A stretch of DNA of 64,000 bases from Perognathus longimembris pacificus (Eukaryota; Chordata; Mammalia; Rodentia; Heteromyidae), in the NCBI RefSeq assembly GCF_023159225.1, contig NC_063168.1, positions 51,105,377 to 51,169,376 on the forward strand, given 5' to 3'. The notes under the pieces are model-generated. The model was not told the DNA's origin, searched no databases, and worked only from the letters and a program-made list of their open reading frames with translations. Made by a program: the position numbers and the translations under genes. This document shows positions 1 to 11,525 of the stretch, in pieces (the stretch's first letter is position 1; each line of letters begins with the position of its first letter).

Positions 1-1117
1 AAAAATTAGTGAAGACTTCAGAAGAGGGAGAAATGTTGAATTGAATCTAAGAGAGTGAGTATATGTTCTGGAAAATGTGGAGAACATGAATGTACTTTTG
101 AGAAAAGAAGCAGACATCCCACTGAAAGACCAGCCTGTGTAAAGTGCTGTGTGGGAAATTGTCAGTCCAGATAAAAGTCTTCTATTCTTTCCCATATAAT
201 TGTCCAAAACTAAAAATATACTAAACCATGACAGCCCCAAGACTCATAGGAAACCAGTTGACTTCTCACTCTGGAAGCATGATTAGATTATTTTTATCTT
301 CTTTATCAGAAGACCCTTTCCTATATGTGGACCCCACCACATCCTCCAGAGTAGGGAATGAGCAGAGCCTAAATGAGTCCCTGAGCCTCGCTTTCCCTAG
401 AGGACTGCCTGTCTGACTTGAAGCAGCAACCTGGCCCATATCCACAGCAGACCTCCCTCACCAAGAGCATGCCAATTCAATTTGGCAGACCCAAAATGGC
501 AAACACAATTTGGAATATACAATCACCCCATACCTCGGATGTTCCTAACATCACAGCAGAATTCCCAAGAGGTTTGAAATTCAGCCAGTCAAAGGAAATG
601 TCTGCAAATTCTTCTCTGGACAGAAAGCAGACTCCCAAACTCAGTTAAATTTAGCTGCAGAGTCACTGTGGGGCCTATGGACCAACCACCTCATGTTTTA
701 AATACTCAACACCTTACACTGAAAAAAGTACCTCTTACACTGTATGACAGACATGATGTCATAGGATAAGTCTATACCAAGGAGATCAAGGGTCCCCTTA
801 AGCTAACTTTGTGACAGGATCCAGGTCATATGGCTAAGATAAGAGCGGTCCCTTTACGTTGAGTCCTGAATTCAAATCTAAGATAATGTCTTTGTAGTCA
901 TATGGTTTTGTTTTTCTCCTATGACCAGAATTCCAGAGGTGCAGTTCAGCTACTCCATGATGCTGGGAAGAATTGAAGTTTTTTGTTCTTCTACTCCATC
1001 TGCTTTACCTGATAGGCCTCCTTTTTTATGTTTGTTCCCTTCTGCCACAATCTTAGGCTCTAGATTTCTCTCTGGGAAGGAAACAGGAAGAAGGGTGCAG
1101 GACCAAGAGGCAAGATT
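1..1117. other. Intergenic, nothing recognised
   Basis: AT-rich single-copy-looking sequence left of the first SINE. Open frames of 60-80 codons near 228-648 have no recognisable domain or splice context and are not called as genes. An old, heavily diverged repeat cannot be excluded. Confidence 0.5.
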
Positions 1118-1134
1118 TGAGCTTGTTCCCTTTT

Positions 1135-1333
1135 TTTTTTTTGCCAGTCCTGGGGCTTGGACTCAGGGCCTGAGCACTGTCCCTGGCTTCTTTTTGCTCA
1201 AGGCTAGCACTCTGCCACTTGAGCCACAGAGCCACTTCTGGCCATTTTCTGTATATGTGGTGCTGGGGAATCGAACCCAGGGCCTCATGTATATGAGGCA
1301 GGCACTCTTGCCACTAGGCCATATCCCCAGCCC
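1135..1333 (-). mobile_element. Dimeric tRNA-derived SINE (Geomyoid type), older subfamily
   Basis: On the minus strand the element starts GGGCTGGGGATATGGCC and ends in an A tail, seen here as a T run at 1135-1142. It contains two tRNA-like halves. The left half has box A-like GGCCTAGTGGC and box B-like GGTTCGATTCC. The right half starts GTGGCTCAAGTGGC and has box B-like GAGTCCAAG. A 17-bp target-site duplication, TGAGCTTGTTCCCTTTT, flanks it at 1118-1134 and 1334-1350, so insertion was by L1-type retrotransposition. It carries the older-subfamily signature GAGCAAAAAGAAGCC. Open frames through it are the SINE read as protein. The family assignment (Geomyoidea) is from memory. Confidence 0.93.
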
Positions 1334-1839
1334 TGAGCTTGTTCCCTTTTAAAGAGATAAATAGATAAGAGCTTTTTCTCACCTATTTCATCCAGGGCAC
1401 TTCCACTGACTCCTACTTGACCAGAACTCTTCCCTGACAATTCTTAGCTGGAAGGGATAATTAAAATAAAGGTTTTGTTTTTATAGACTTAAAAATCAGA
1501 AAAAGACTAAGGAAGAAGAGGGATTAGAGGTGATAAGATGGCAGCAGTAAGGTGACAATAGGCCATGTCTAGTTTGCACTTTCTGGGTGGGCTTTCTAAA
1601 TAGCATATCTTAATTTGCATTATGGAGAAATGACTTTTTTATAGAATAGCTCCGAGGTAGGAACCAGGAGGTAAGAATATCAGAGTATGTTGAATTAAAA
1701 AGAAATCCACAATCTTGCCCTCATCTGACCTTGGTGCATTTCAACAAAATCACTGAATTCTCCAATTGGCCAGAAATACATCTGTTTCGTACATACTTTC
1801 TCTCAATATGTCTTATTCACCTTTTTTCTCCTTTCACAT

Positions 1840-2085
1840 TTTAACAGAAATGTTTGCATAAACCCCAAATAAAGATAATAATAAATGAAGAGCCCAGATA
1901 CCTATCAATCACCTCCAAACATTATCATTTTGGCAATCTTGCTTCCTTCCTCTCCTCCTCCCTTTTACCTCTGGACTATTTTAAGCACATTCACTTCACT
2001 TTGAATATACTATAATAAATTCTGCCTGTGGGTTGGGTCTCAACTTTATTTTTATTTCTTTAAACAAGAAAACCTGATAATGCTT
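1840..2085 (-). mobile_element. Ancient L1 3' end (L1ME-like)
   Basis: The order of motifs matches the reverse complement of old mammalian L1 3' ends: an ACAGAAATGTTTGCATAAA stretch, a CCAAACATTATCATTTTGGC stretch, a pyrimidine-rich run, then TTTAAGCACATTCACTTC and TTTCTTTAAACAAGAA. It is highly diverged, with no target-site duplication visible. The class is likely but the subfamily is a guess. Confidence 0.55.
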
Positions 2086-2779
2086 TAGCAGAATGAGAAA
2101 TCAATCAATGGAAAATCATTATTGGTAAAATCTCCCTTTCTACTCTTTTACTCCATAAATTTTATCAAAGATACTTACCAAAAATTAGGAGCAAAAGTGA
2201 GGTGAGCTTTAAAAACAAAAGCAAAAATTGCAAAAGCACTGAAAAGCTAGTCATCCCTCAGAGAGATCTTCCTCTACTATGCAGGGCAAGATTTATTTGC
2301 TTCTGAAGAATTATTACTAGGTTATAGCTATGTCTCATTTAAACTACTATCACTGGCAAATGTAAGAATTAGTATTCTATTGAAATTTGTACTCATTAAT
2401 ATGAATAACAACTTTTTTAACTTTCAAAGCATGGGAGACAGTAGCTGGATGGGACTGGCCCCAATAGCCTGATTGAGAAGTTGAATGAATAATTTGTCTC
2501 TTCTCTCTTAGAAATTTTGATTACTTTGTCCTTCTGCTGTTTCCTTTAAGAAAGATAATCCAGAGGGTTACCAACTATTCCAACTATTACATTAGCATAT
2601 GCTGTATGTGTTTATTCATCTACATGTAGTGTAATCTGTTCATTTCAGTCAACCATTTATATTTTCCGTACTAGTTTCTATAAGCATTCACTAAATTCAC
2701 TTCTCAGGTTCCTAACAACATTTTATTAACTAAAAGCTTTAAGGGTGATGTGTGTTAAGAAACCAAAGAAGTGCCTCTG

Positions 2780-3110
2780 TTTGCATAAAGCTAAAACAAA
2801 TTCATGCCCTGCAAGCTTTATGTAGGAATCGGGTAGAAATGTGTTGGGTTTTATAATCTGGAGAGTAGAACGATCCATCTGAAAAGCATACTTGCAGAAA
2901 CGTGTAGTGGCAGATCATGGGGTGGGAAAGGAGCCAGGCTGGAACGATCTCTATATGTGTATTTTTATCATCCATGTGTTGGATGAAGCCGAGCGCTGCC
3001 AGATAGCTTCTTTTCCACAGCTTGGAGTTACTGTTGGGAACAGATCCATGTATGGAAGCGAACGCCGAAAGGCAGAGATAAGCTGAGAGCCAGCTATGCA
3101 AACCATGTTT
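2780..3110. promoter_or_regulatory. CpG-retaining block, candidate conserved non-coding element
   Basis: This stretch is flanked by CpG-poor AT-rich DNA yet keeps about eight CpGs, clustered near 2867, 2898, 2942, 2989-2996 and 3058-3070 (for example GCCGAGCGCTGCC). No repeat family is recognisable in it. Overlapping open frames on both strands (up to 99 codons) show no domain. Retained CpGs in an unmethylated or constrained segment are typical of enhancers, but function here is inference; cross-species alignment would decide. Confidence 0.35.
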
Positions 3111-3182
3111 AGAGACACTTAAAGGACAAGCATCCCAAGTCTTTTCTTTCTGGTAAAGCTGGAGAAGCCATCACACTGGATC

Positions 3183-3203
3183 TTTTTTTTTTTTTTTTTT
3201 TTT
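3183..3203. repeat. Poly-T run (21 T)
   Basis: An uninterrupted T run with no SINE or L1 body attached on either side that I can recognise. It may be the tail remnant of a lost retroelement on the minus strand. Confidence 0.8.
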
Positions 3204-3860
3204 CAATTCAACCCCTGCAGATTGAGTGGCTAAGGACTGACTGAGGTAGGTACAGGGTTTTGGTGATAAAACTTACCGAAAGGATTGTTTGCCCATATTC
3301 CCTGCCAAGCCTTTCAGGGAAATTGCCAGGTCATATTTTGAAAGGAATAGAAAGATTTGTGTTGGGGCTGGCGACAGAGACTTAACAAACAGGTCTGCCT
3401 TCCCAAGACAGGGCAGCTTGACCATAAAGGGAGAGTGACAATTCACATTTGCTGCCAAATAAAATCTTGTCCTGGGTCAGTTACCATGCAGATTTTCTCT
3501 GGATATGAATCTTCCTTGATAATGCCTCCTCCTTCTGGACTGGTCCTCAGCTTCCCACGCATTCCATTCCGATGCTGTGTATTCTAGGCTGGGGTAGGTG
3601 GGATTGATTGTTTCCTTGCATATTTTTCCAAAACCAGAAAAAACTCACATTGTGGCTAGTTCTTCCTTATATATAGGAAGAGCTGCTTGCAAACAGCATT
3701 ATTATTTTTGGCAGCTGAAATCATTTTTTGCAATGTGTCTCAGCAGTTGGGAGGTTGATTACATCCTGTTCAAAGATTCGTGGGTTGTTTTCACAAACAT
3801 AGGATTTTGCGTAAGTCGAAGTTGCTGAAAGGAGCTGTAATGCCCTGGGTGTCCTTTGTA
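3204..3860. other. Intergenic, unique-looking sequence
   Basis: No repeat family is recognised. It continues the candidate non-coding element to its left, with scattered CpGs such as CCCACGCATTCCATTCCG near 3556. Short frames (60-76 codons) overlap on both strands and look non-coding. Confidence 0.4.
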
Positions 3861-6470
3861 CCTTGAACATTTCTTTCTTCTTTCTTCCTGTTCATGCTGA
3901 AAGTGTAGGAACATGAAGGGAAGTGTTTCCAAAGATTATTATCATTTTGTCGTCAGTAATGTTTTGGGAATAGTACTAAGTTGTGGCAAGATAACAAGTA
4001 CTATATATGTCGTGAGTTTGGATATAAATTCAAAAGCAATAAATATCAATATCTGCATAACTGTACTGCAGTTTTTGGAATATGGGTTAGCTCAGCTACG
4101 TTATATCAATTTAACTTTGAAATGGTATCTTAGATATTTCCCAAACTGTAGTTATTAAATAATTATAGCAGCTAAATTGTGAATGAAGTCTGTGCACATG
4201 TACCAAATGCATACAAATGTCAAGGGGAAAGAAGCGCAAATCACAGCTCTAAAATAACTGGCTGTTTCCAAGATGAAATTAGAGTGATTCTCCATATGAA
4301 ATTAAGATGATTCTCACACAGAATCGTGGAATTTAAATTCAGTTTTTATCTTGCGTGTATAATCAAACTTAAGGTTTGAACCAACTCCTCACTTAGTTTT
4401 AATTGTCAACTTCAGGATAGAGTAAAAGAAGGAAAAATAAGAAGAAAAAGATTAAATGTGAGGTCTCTTTCTCAACAACAAACATAACGGGGAAAATAAT
4501 TAGTAAACAAGTACAATAAAAAATAAAAATAGTTTTTACACTGACCAAGGAGTTGCTCTCTGGATGAATTAGATATTTGGGAAAGACTTAATAGATACAG
4601 AGGAAATGATTATTTTGGGGCAAACTATGACAGCCTCATTACATTAAAAAAAAAGTGGTGGAGAAAGAAAATAATGGGGTTTGGCTTCAGAAAATAATGT
4701 CCTTACTAAAATAATTGTAATAAAAGGATGGATTTTTCATTAAATTTTCTTTTACACAGTTATCTACATTTACCAGACATTAAATTTACAACACATTTAA
4801 ACTCATTCTGTCTATATTTCTAAATAGGCTATTTGACTTCACTGAAAAGGTGCTAACATTCTATATCTGGGCAAGAGATAGAGACAAAGACAGACAAGGA
4901 GGGAAAGAAATAAACTATGCCTCTTTAAAAAAAAAACTAACAGAGACTAACTGTCATAACTTTAGTTAAAGTGGAACAGGCCTACAAAAGGGTGGTTGGA
5001 AAATACTTAACTAAACAGTACATACCAGCCAACTTCCCCAAAGGAACAGCACAGAGGGAGCCTTTATAATTTTCAGTATGTAAAAGGTTCATATTTGTGA
5101 ACAGATGCAACACATACATGTCACTGTCTACTGTTTTCTCATTTGCTACTGCCAAGTACATTTCAAAGGTGCATTCCTCAAGAGAAATGTCTGCTCTGAT
5201 GCGTTTTCTTTTCCTTTAGCAAACAAATTTGAGAAGCAGACTATAATTAACACAAAATGACTTGCTGCCGTTTCCATTTATTCTATGTTAACATTTATTG
5301 GAGAAAATGAATAATAGTCAATCAAATTACTTGTACTTTTGACTCATGACATCTTAAACATTCATTGATGACTTATCCATGTAGAAAATCTTGAGATCAT
5401 ACTTGAGAGAAGAATTATACATGTTGGCATATTCATGTGAGGGGAAAAAAAGAAGATTCTGATGCTATAGTTGACTGAGATATGAAGCTAATTCATGGTG
5501 GCTAAATATAAGAGAGAGAGTGAAATTTTTCCAAATAGCAGGAAGCACAGTTTTGAAGTTTCTATCCACATTATACAAGCGAACTGAATAGTGTATGGGC
5601 CCTATCCAGATAAGCTCATGGAGAGGAGAATCATGGGGAACAATATTTTTGGTGGTTGAGCGGGCTTATATGAAATGAAGAAAAAGGGTTTGCTTTTCTG
5701 GAAGCATGGAAACATAGATCCATAAGAAAGATCAGTATGTGTTAATGGAAAATATGTCATTGTTTGTTTGTTTTTTTTAAAGAAAACAAGAAAAGGAGCA
5801 GCATTGTCCTAGAAGCATTATAATCCCTTTTATAACTCTTTAGTAATAATTTAAAAGAGAAAAAATATTCTTTGCTCAGGTGATTAAAGACTACAAGACA
5901 TTGGATGATTTCACACAGAGAACAAAAGATTCCAAGAACACTTACAATACTGTAAATAGCATGAGTCCAGGGGACATTCTGGTGAGGAATTGGAGGACCA
6001 CAGAGACTCTTTTCCTCAAGTTCAATCAAAGAAGAGTCAAAATTCCTCAAAATCAAGATCATCGGCTATCATGACAAGATATGATAGGCTCACGTAGCAC
6101 CTCTTTCCCCTTCTTTCATTTTCTTAATTTTGAAGTTATACATTTTCAAGTCTCGTAGTAAGATATTAAAAGGAAGTTACCAGATAGAGAAATGATGAAG
6201 GTTCTTTTTCAAGTATAAAAACCAATGGAAGAAAAATAAGTTTATATAGCCTTAGTATTGCTGATTAGAAAATAGGCTTTGACTGCTTTGCCTTAAATGA
6301 GCCATCGTTCTCAGTTCTGCATGTCGGAATCACTCAGTGAAAAAGCATACCACACTGCCTTCCTAATGGGATTCAGCCAAAGGTAGTTTAGATTTTTAAT
6401 TTATCCCATGAAATTGTAATGTGATACAAGACTGAGCACCAGTTCTTTTACACAGTAAAAGAGTAATAAC
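3861..6470. other. Intergenic, AT-rich, no recognised gene or repeat
   Basis: Mostly AT-rich sequence with short A runs. At 4271-4315 a motif of about 22 bp (GAAATTA..GTGATTCTC) occurs twice in tandem with small differences. Antisense frames near 5757-6062 are low-complexity and not supported as genes. Confidence 0.5.
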
Positions 6471-6471
6471 A

Positions 6472-6690
6472 GCAACTGTGCCATATGCAATGGGGCACAC
6501 TTGTTATCCCAGCAACTGGAGAACCAAAGTCAAGAGGATGATGAGTTTGAGGCCAACTAGGGCAAAGCTAGCAAGAGCCTATCTCAAATACAAAAGGGCT
6601 GGTCGCATACCTAAAGTGGTAGCTTGCTTGCCTAGCAGGCACAAGACCCTGAGTTCAGTCTCCAACAGGAGAGAAAGAAAGAGTAAAAGG
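6472..6690 (+). mobile_element. Composite SINE: B1-like left part plus ID/tRNA-like right part
   Basis: The left half reads like a diverged B1 (7SL-derived) unit (GGGGCACACTTGTTATCCCAGC, GAGTTTGAGGCCAACTAGGG, CTATCTCAAATAC). It is followed directly by a tRNA-like half (GGGCTGGTCGCATACC, AAAGTGGTAGCTTGC, box B-like GAGTTCAGTCTCC) and a degenerate A/G-rich tail. This arrangement resembles the B1-dID class described in several rodent families. Diverged, so an old insertion. Confidence 0.75.
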
Positions 6691-6840
6691 AGATAGGTAA
6701 GTCAGAGAGAAATGTACAGAGAGAAAGACAGAGAGCAAGAAAGGGAAAGTGTCAGCTAGTTTAATTTATTTAAAAGAAGAAGTTAAAAAGACACACAGCT
6801 GAAATTTTAAAAAAGAAAAAATTTTAAAAAGAAAAGAAAA

Positions 6841-6925
6841 CAGTATGCTAGTTCACACCTGTAATTTCAGCCAGAAGAAGAGGGACACAGGAAGGTGAAC
6901 CCTATAGGCCTTGAACTGTCTATTT
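6841..6925 (+). mobile_element. Partial B1-like SINE
   Basis: A short diverged match to the B1 start (AGTATGCTAGTTCACACCTGTAATTTCAGCC) followed by a degraded remainder. Truncated; no target-site duplication seen. Confidence 0.5.
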
Positions 6926-6929
6926 TTTT

Positions 6930-7599
6930 AATGTATTTTTCTTAGAAAACTGATTTCTGGCCACTGATATAATCTTTACTGAAGTTCCTATTTAAAAGTT
7001 TTAGCAAAATATAAAAGTTTATTATACAAAAGATTTATAAGCATATTAGATAGCTTATACTCTTTAACCTGAGCCCCATTCTAGCCATAAATTATTTTAA
7101 AAGTATAAAGATACATATATGACATATGGTTCTTAACTAGCTGTGAAATAAAATTTTATGTTGTTTTTACCAAAACACAGAACAGCTATCTTGAAAGGAC
7201 TTATTAATTTTGGTACCACTAATGTTCCAAAAGGACAAGGAAGTTTTAATCTCTAAAAAAGGAAAGAGAAACTGTGCTTTTATGCCTTTAACATTTTACC
7301 ATGCAGGACTCAAGATCACTGGAGAGATAGTGTATAATTTTATGCAGAAGATATATTTATTATATATCAAAACACATGACTAAAAACTAACTCTAGCTGT
7401 TAAGATTTATTTGTTATTGAATGAACTAATCATTTGACGTAGTGCTCCTGAATATAAATGACATAAGAAAAAATGTAACTTCTTTATGTACTTACTGTTT
7501 CCAAATTTTCAGTGGATATTTTTTCAGAGATGGAAGTTAAATACTATTGGGACTATATTCTATTCCTTGTCTGTCATAGTACTGATGTTTGAATAAATG
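6930..7599. other. Intergenic, AT-rich, nothing recognised
   Basis: Very AT-rich sequence between SINEs; no open frame, repeat family or motif that I can support. Confidence 0.5.
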
Positions 7600-7614
7600 T
7601 ATATTGAAATTCTT

Positions 7615-7822
7615 TTTTTTTTTTTTTTTTGCCAGTCCTGGGCCTTGGACTCAGGGCCTGAGCACTGTCCCTGGCTTCTTTTTGCTCAAGGCTAGCACTC
7701 TGCCACTTGAGCCACAGCGCCACTTCTGGCCATTTTCTGTATATGTGGTACTGGGGAATCGAACCCAGGGCTTCATGTATATAATGCAGGCTCTCTTGCC
7801 ACTAGGCCATATTCCCAGCCCC
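7615..7822 (-). mobile_element. Dimeric tRNA-derived SINE, older subfamily
   Basis: Same family as the copy at 1135, full-length and in reverse orientation with its A tail at the left. The 15-bp target-site duplication TATATTGAAATTCTT is exact at 7600-7614 and 7823-7837. Diagnostic bases are of the older type (GAGCAAAAAGAAGCC, CCTGGGTTCGATTCC). It lies head-to-head with the copy that starts at 7921, about 98 bp away. Confidence 0.94.
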
Positions 7823-7920
7823 TATATTGAAATTCTTGACATCCATTTCACGACTCTTCATTGTCATTGGATTAACATCAGAAAAGGAGCTAAGAATCAT
7901 TTAAATGAAAGCTAGTGTTG

Positions 7921-8131
7921 GGGCTGGGAATATGGCCTAGTGGCAAGAGTGCTTGACTTGTATACATGAAGCCCTGGGTTCAATTCCCCAGCACCACATA
8001 TACAGAAAACGGCCAGAAGTGGTGCTGTGGCTCAAGTGGCAGAGTGCTAGCCTTGAGCAACAAAAAGTCAGGGACAGTGCTAAGGCCCTGAGTTCAAGGC
8101 CCAGTACTGGCAAAAAAAAAAAAAAAAAAAA
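7921..8131 (+). mobile_element. Dimeric tRNA-derived SINE, older subfamily, forward
   Basis: Full-length copy beginning GGGCTGGGAATATGGCC and ending in a run of about 22 A. The 13-bp target-site duplication AAAGCTAGTGTTG is exact at 7908-7920 and 8132-8144. Box B of the left half is altered to GGTTCAATTCC, a CpG-decay change, which suggests some age. Confidence 0.94.
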
Positions 8132-8144
8132 AAAGCTAGTGTTG

Positions 8145-10093
8145 TGTTTTCACAAATAGGTAAATTCCAATCCATAAAACTAAAAAGAAGAACGAGAAAC
8201 ATGTTTGATATTCAATAAAATTTTAAATTATGCTTATGAGCAGTAGAATTTGGTGCACAATCGTCACCAGTATTTTGTCATACATCTCTTTTTACAAACA
8301 TTTTAATGAATTTTTTTAGCTAAAGCACTGAAAATTATAGGTAAACTGGTTTACATTTCTCTTAAAAGCAAAGCTTATTTCTCTTCTTCTCACATATTCT
8401 CATGCAGCTGCAAAGAATAAATGTTACAACTTGTCTTCCAACATTTGATTTTTACTTCAGCATATATTTAAGATCACTTGTTATATTGTTTCCCCAGAGA
8501 TGATTTAGCTGTCATTAATTTCAGTATTTTTTTTTGCCTTTACAATGTAAATATCTACTGTAAAACAAAGGAAAGGGCTAACAATAAAATTAGTCTTAGT
8601 GACCATGTCCTTTCTGCACAGTACATTTGTCAACTCTTCTATTTGCTGAGTTTCTGGAATGTTATTCAGGAAATTCTTGCCTATACCAATAGTTCTAGTG
8701 TTTTCCTCACTCTTTCCTATAGTAGTTTCAAGTCTTTTGTTTTGATATTTGTATCGACTGAAAGACGGGCCCAACTTCAGGCTTTTTTCATTTGGAAATC
8801 AAGGACTCCAAGTACCATGTGTTGAAGAGGCTATCCTTTCTCCAACATATATTTTAGGCTATTTTGTTGAATATGACTTGGCTATAGGTGCCTGGGTTTA
8901 CCTTTGGATCTTTTAGTCTGCTCCATTTATACATACTTTAATAACTAACAGTTTACAGAATGAATATCAGGAAGGTGAAACATGCTTTGAATGGAGGGGA
9001 GGTTAGTGAGAAAGAGACAATGAATGGTAAAGGGACCAGTTGGTGAGTACGATTATAATATTCAATGTGGTTGGTGAAGAAATGGACAGAAGGAAGGGAG
9101 AGGTTGAATTATGGAAGGGGTGACATATCAAGTTGCACTCTACACATAAATGGATATGGTAAATTGAAATCCTCATGTAGAACCACTTGTAGGTTGAAAA
9201 AAAAATTTTAAATTAGAGTCGAAAACACAATCCCTTTCAGATTCCACATATCTGCTCGCCTAGCAAAGTTCACATTTTATGGTAGTATCAACAGCCATGT
9301 TAAAAGCAAATAAAAAATCATACACATTCCTAAGAATTCTAAGCAATGTGGAAAATTTTTAAAAAGCCATATTTGATTTAACAAAATGTACCGAACGTTA
9401 TATTATATAACTAAACTCAAGCAACATCTATGTATTTAACTTAGGTTCAACAAATGTGACCCAGAACCAAGAAAAATGTTTCGTCTCATTTAGGGCACAC
9501 AGATGACATAGCCTTCAGAGCTCCTTTGTCCTTCTTTCACAATCTTTTTGAATATAGCCAAAATAAGGAATGTCTAAGTTAGTGAATAGTGATCCATTTT
9601 ATCAAGGGAATCTAGAACAAATATGCATTATCCACCTCAAGTACATAGGGGGCACACAAACATATGACCAGCTCCAAGAAATTCTGTAGAAAAGTAATCT
9701 AGGTATGACCTTGTTATGTCAAATTATGATTTAGGAGTCCAGACAAGGGGTAACTGATTCACTGTGCTCCTTAATCTCATAGCACTCATGTCAGACATCA
9801 ATCACGTCATCTTTCCTGACCCAGCCTAGATGAGTCACAGAATTGGTCCCAGTAATGTGTCAGGCAGCCACCAATTGACCAGAATTAATACATAAGATAA
9901 AATACAGCTGCCATTCAATCATGGAAGATTTTCCAAGAAGGACTAACTGTAAGAGACTAACTGTCCTCTCTGTAAAAGAATTCATTAAACAGAGACCTGC
10001 AGTTGTAACATATAGAACAAGCTTTCTAATTGGGTTTATAAGAAAAGAGCGGAAGATTGTAGAGTTATAGAGTGCCTCCTTATGCTACATTGA
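8145..10093. other. Intergenic, nothing recognised
   Basis: AT-rich sequence without a repeat or gene I can identify. Overlapping frames of 89-115 codons at 8478-8825 occur on both strands, are rich in hydrophobic low-information residues and have no homologue I recognise. Confidence 0.5.
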
Positions 10094-10111
10094 CCTCTTT
10101 AGCCTACCTTT

Positions 10112-10324
10112 TTTTTTTTTTTTTTTTTTTTTTGGCCAGTCCTGGGCCTTGGACTCAGGGCCTGAGCACTGTCCCTGGCTTCTTCCCGCTCAAGGCTAGC
10201 ACTCTGCCACTTGAGCCACAGTGCGGCTTCTGGCCGTTTTCTGTATATGTGGTGCTGGGGAATCGAACCTAGGGCCTCGTGTATCCGAGGCAGGCACTCT
10301 TGCCACTAGGCTATATCCCCAGCC
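10112..10324 (-). mobile_element. Dimeric tRNA-derived SINE, younger subfamily
   Basis: Reverse-oriented full-length copy with a T run of about 20 at the left. The 18-bp target-site duplication CCTCTTTAGCCTACCTTT is exact at 10094-10111 and 10325-10342. It carries the younger-subfamily bases: GAGCGGGAAGAAGCC, CCTAGGTTCGATTCC, GGATACACGAGG and ATATAGCCTAG. CpGs in those sites are intact, in keeping with recent insertion. Confidence 0.95.
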
Positions 10325-10342
10325 CCTCTTTAGCCTACCTTT

Positions 10343-10789
10343 AACATTCCGTATGCAGGCATGTCTGTTCTGAAAGAACAAGAAAGTCTTTGAAGGTGCT
10401 GTTTATGGGGAGTTGATAATTGCACACATCAATCTCCTTTGTGCAACATTTAAGATATGTTTACATATCCATTGGAATGCTGTTGTGTGTTTTTATTGTT
10501 TCCCAGGGTACCTAGAACTCTGCCAATGGAATTGTGTCATTCTCTCACTACACCAAGCTTAGTAATTACCTAGTGCTACATTGAATACCAGGAGCTAGAG
10601 TCCTGAGGGGCATGTCCATGTGGCTGAAAACCAGTTAAGTAGACAGTGGCAAGGTAGTTCAATGATAACTGTGTAAAGGAGTTAATGTCAGAGACCAGTG
10701 AAGTTATGCAAAGAGGCAATAGCAGATGCAAAACTCTGAGGAAAACATGACACATTACGATAGTTCGTTCACTTTATAAAGGATTTTAG
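10343..10789. other. Intergenic, nothing recognised
   Basis: Short stretch between a SINE and an L1 3' end. No motif or family recognised. Confidence 0.5.
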
Positions 10790-11260
10790 TTACTTTATTT
10801 TTACTTTTTTATTGTTATTGTAAATGCACTATATAGACAGGGTACAATCAGTTAAGGGATATATATATATTGACAGTGTCACCTCCCAGTTTTTCCTTCT
10901 TGGCCTCTCTCTCCTACAAGTTGCATAGGTTTTTATTTTTGTTTTTGTTTTCAAAATCATGTCTAGTATCACTGCTGCATTTGTTCACCCTTTGTCCTAC
11001 CATTTCTGTGCTCCCTATAACCAACCCCAAACAGATAAACTTACAAACAACACAAAAAGTAATCAAAAAACAGAGACAAAGGAGAAAAAAAGAAAGTCAA
11101 AATAACAAAAAATCTTCTTGTTTCCATTGCTTGGAGTTCATTTTGCTAAACATCATTTCATGTGATCATATGCACATAGCTATAGAGCCTTCGTGATCTT
11201 CTCCGAAGAATATCCTCCTTTGCTCTCACTGTGTGAATGTCTAGAATCCTGTATAGTTTA
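10790..11260 (-). mobile_element. L1 3' UTR fragment
   Basis: On the minus strand this is an L1 3' end. Seen on +, it begins TTTTTTATTGTTATTGTAAATG, passes a pyrimidine-rich segment, and contains TTGGAGTTCATTTTGCTAAA followed by ATGTGATCATATGCACATAG. Those motifs recur in the same order, better preserved, in the L1 copy at 41015-41632. Heavily diverged. Confidence 0.65.
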
Positions 11261-11264
11261 TCAT

Positions 11265-11525
11265 GTCCAGATGTACTTTTTTCATTAAAGTATTATATAT
11301 CTACAGAAAATTACTTCTATATAGCTCACTGGATTTTCAATATGTAATTAATCCATATACCCAGCTTCTTCATCAAGAAATAGAACACTTATCAGTACCT
11401 CAAAAGGTTCCCTTATCCCTCTTCCCAGACATTTTCCCTTCAGTAATCTTTTGGAGTAAAGATTTCTTTAAGATTATTAAAGATCAGTGTATCTTTTTCA
11501 CCATTTTCTATTGCTTAGCCTTTTA
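11265..11525 (-). mobile_element. Ancient L1-like fragment
   Basis: The motif CATCAAGAAATAGAACACTT followed by a pyrimidine-rich CTTCCCAGACATTTTCCC stretch resembles the reverse complement of old mammalian L1 (L1ME-type) 3' ends. Subfamily and boundaries are uncertain. Confidence 0.45.

Noticed and set aside
921..1352. 143-codon frame and similar frames at 7589, 10072 and 27948 sharing an ASPGPWTQGLSTVPGFF-like peptide
   Set aside because: The shared peptide is the reverse strand of the dimeric SINE read as protein; each copy has its own target-site duplication.
10994..11110. AC/AAAC-rich segment taken as a retrocopy tail
   Set aside because: It lies within an L1 3' UTR whose motif order continues on both sides.
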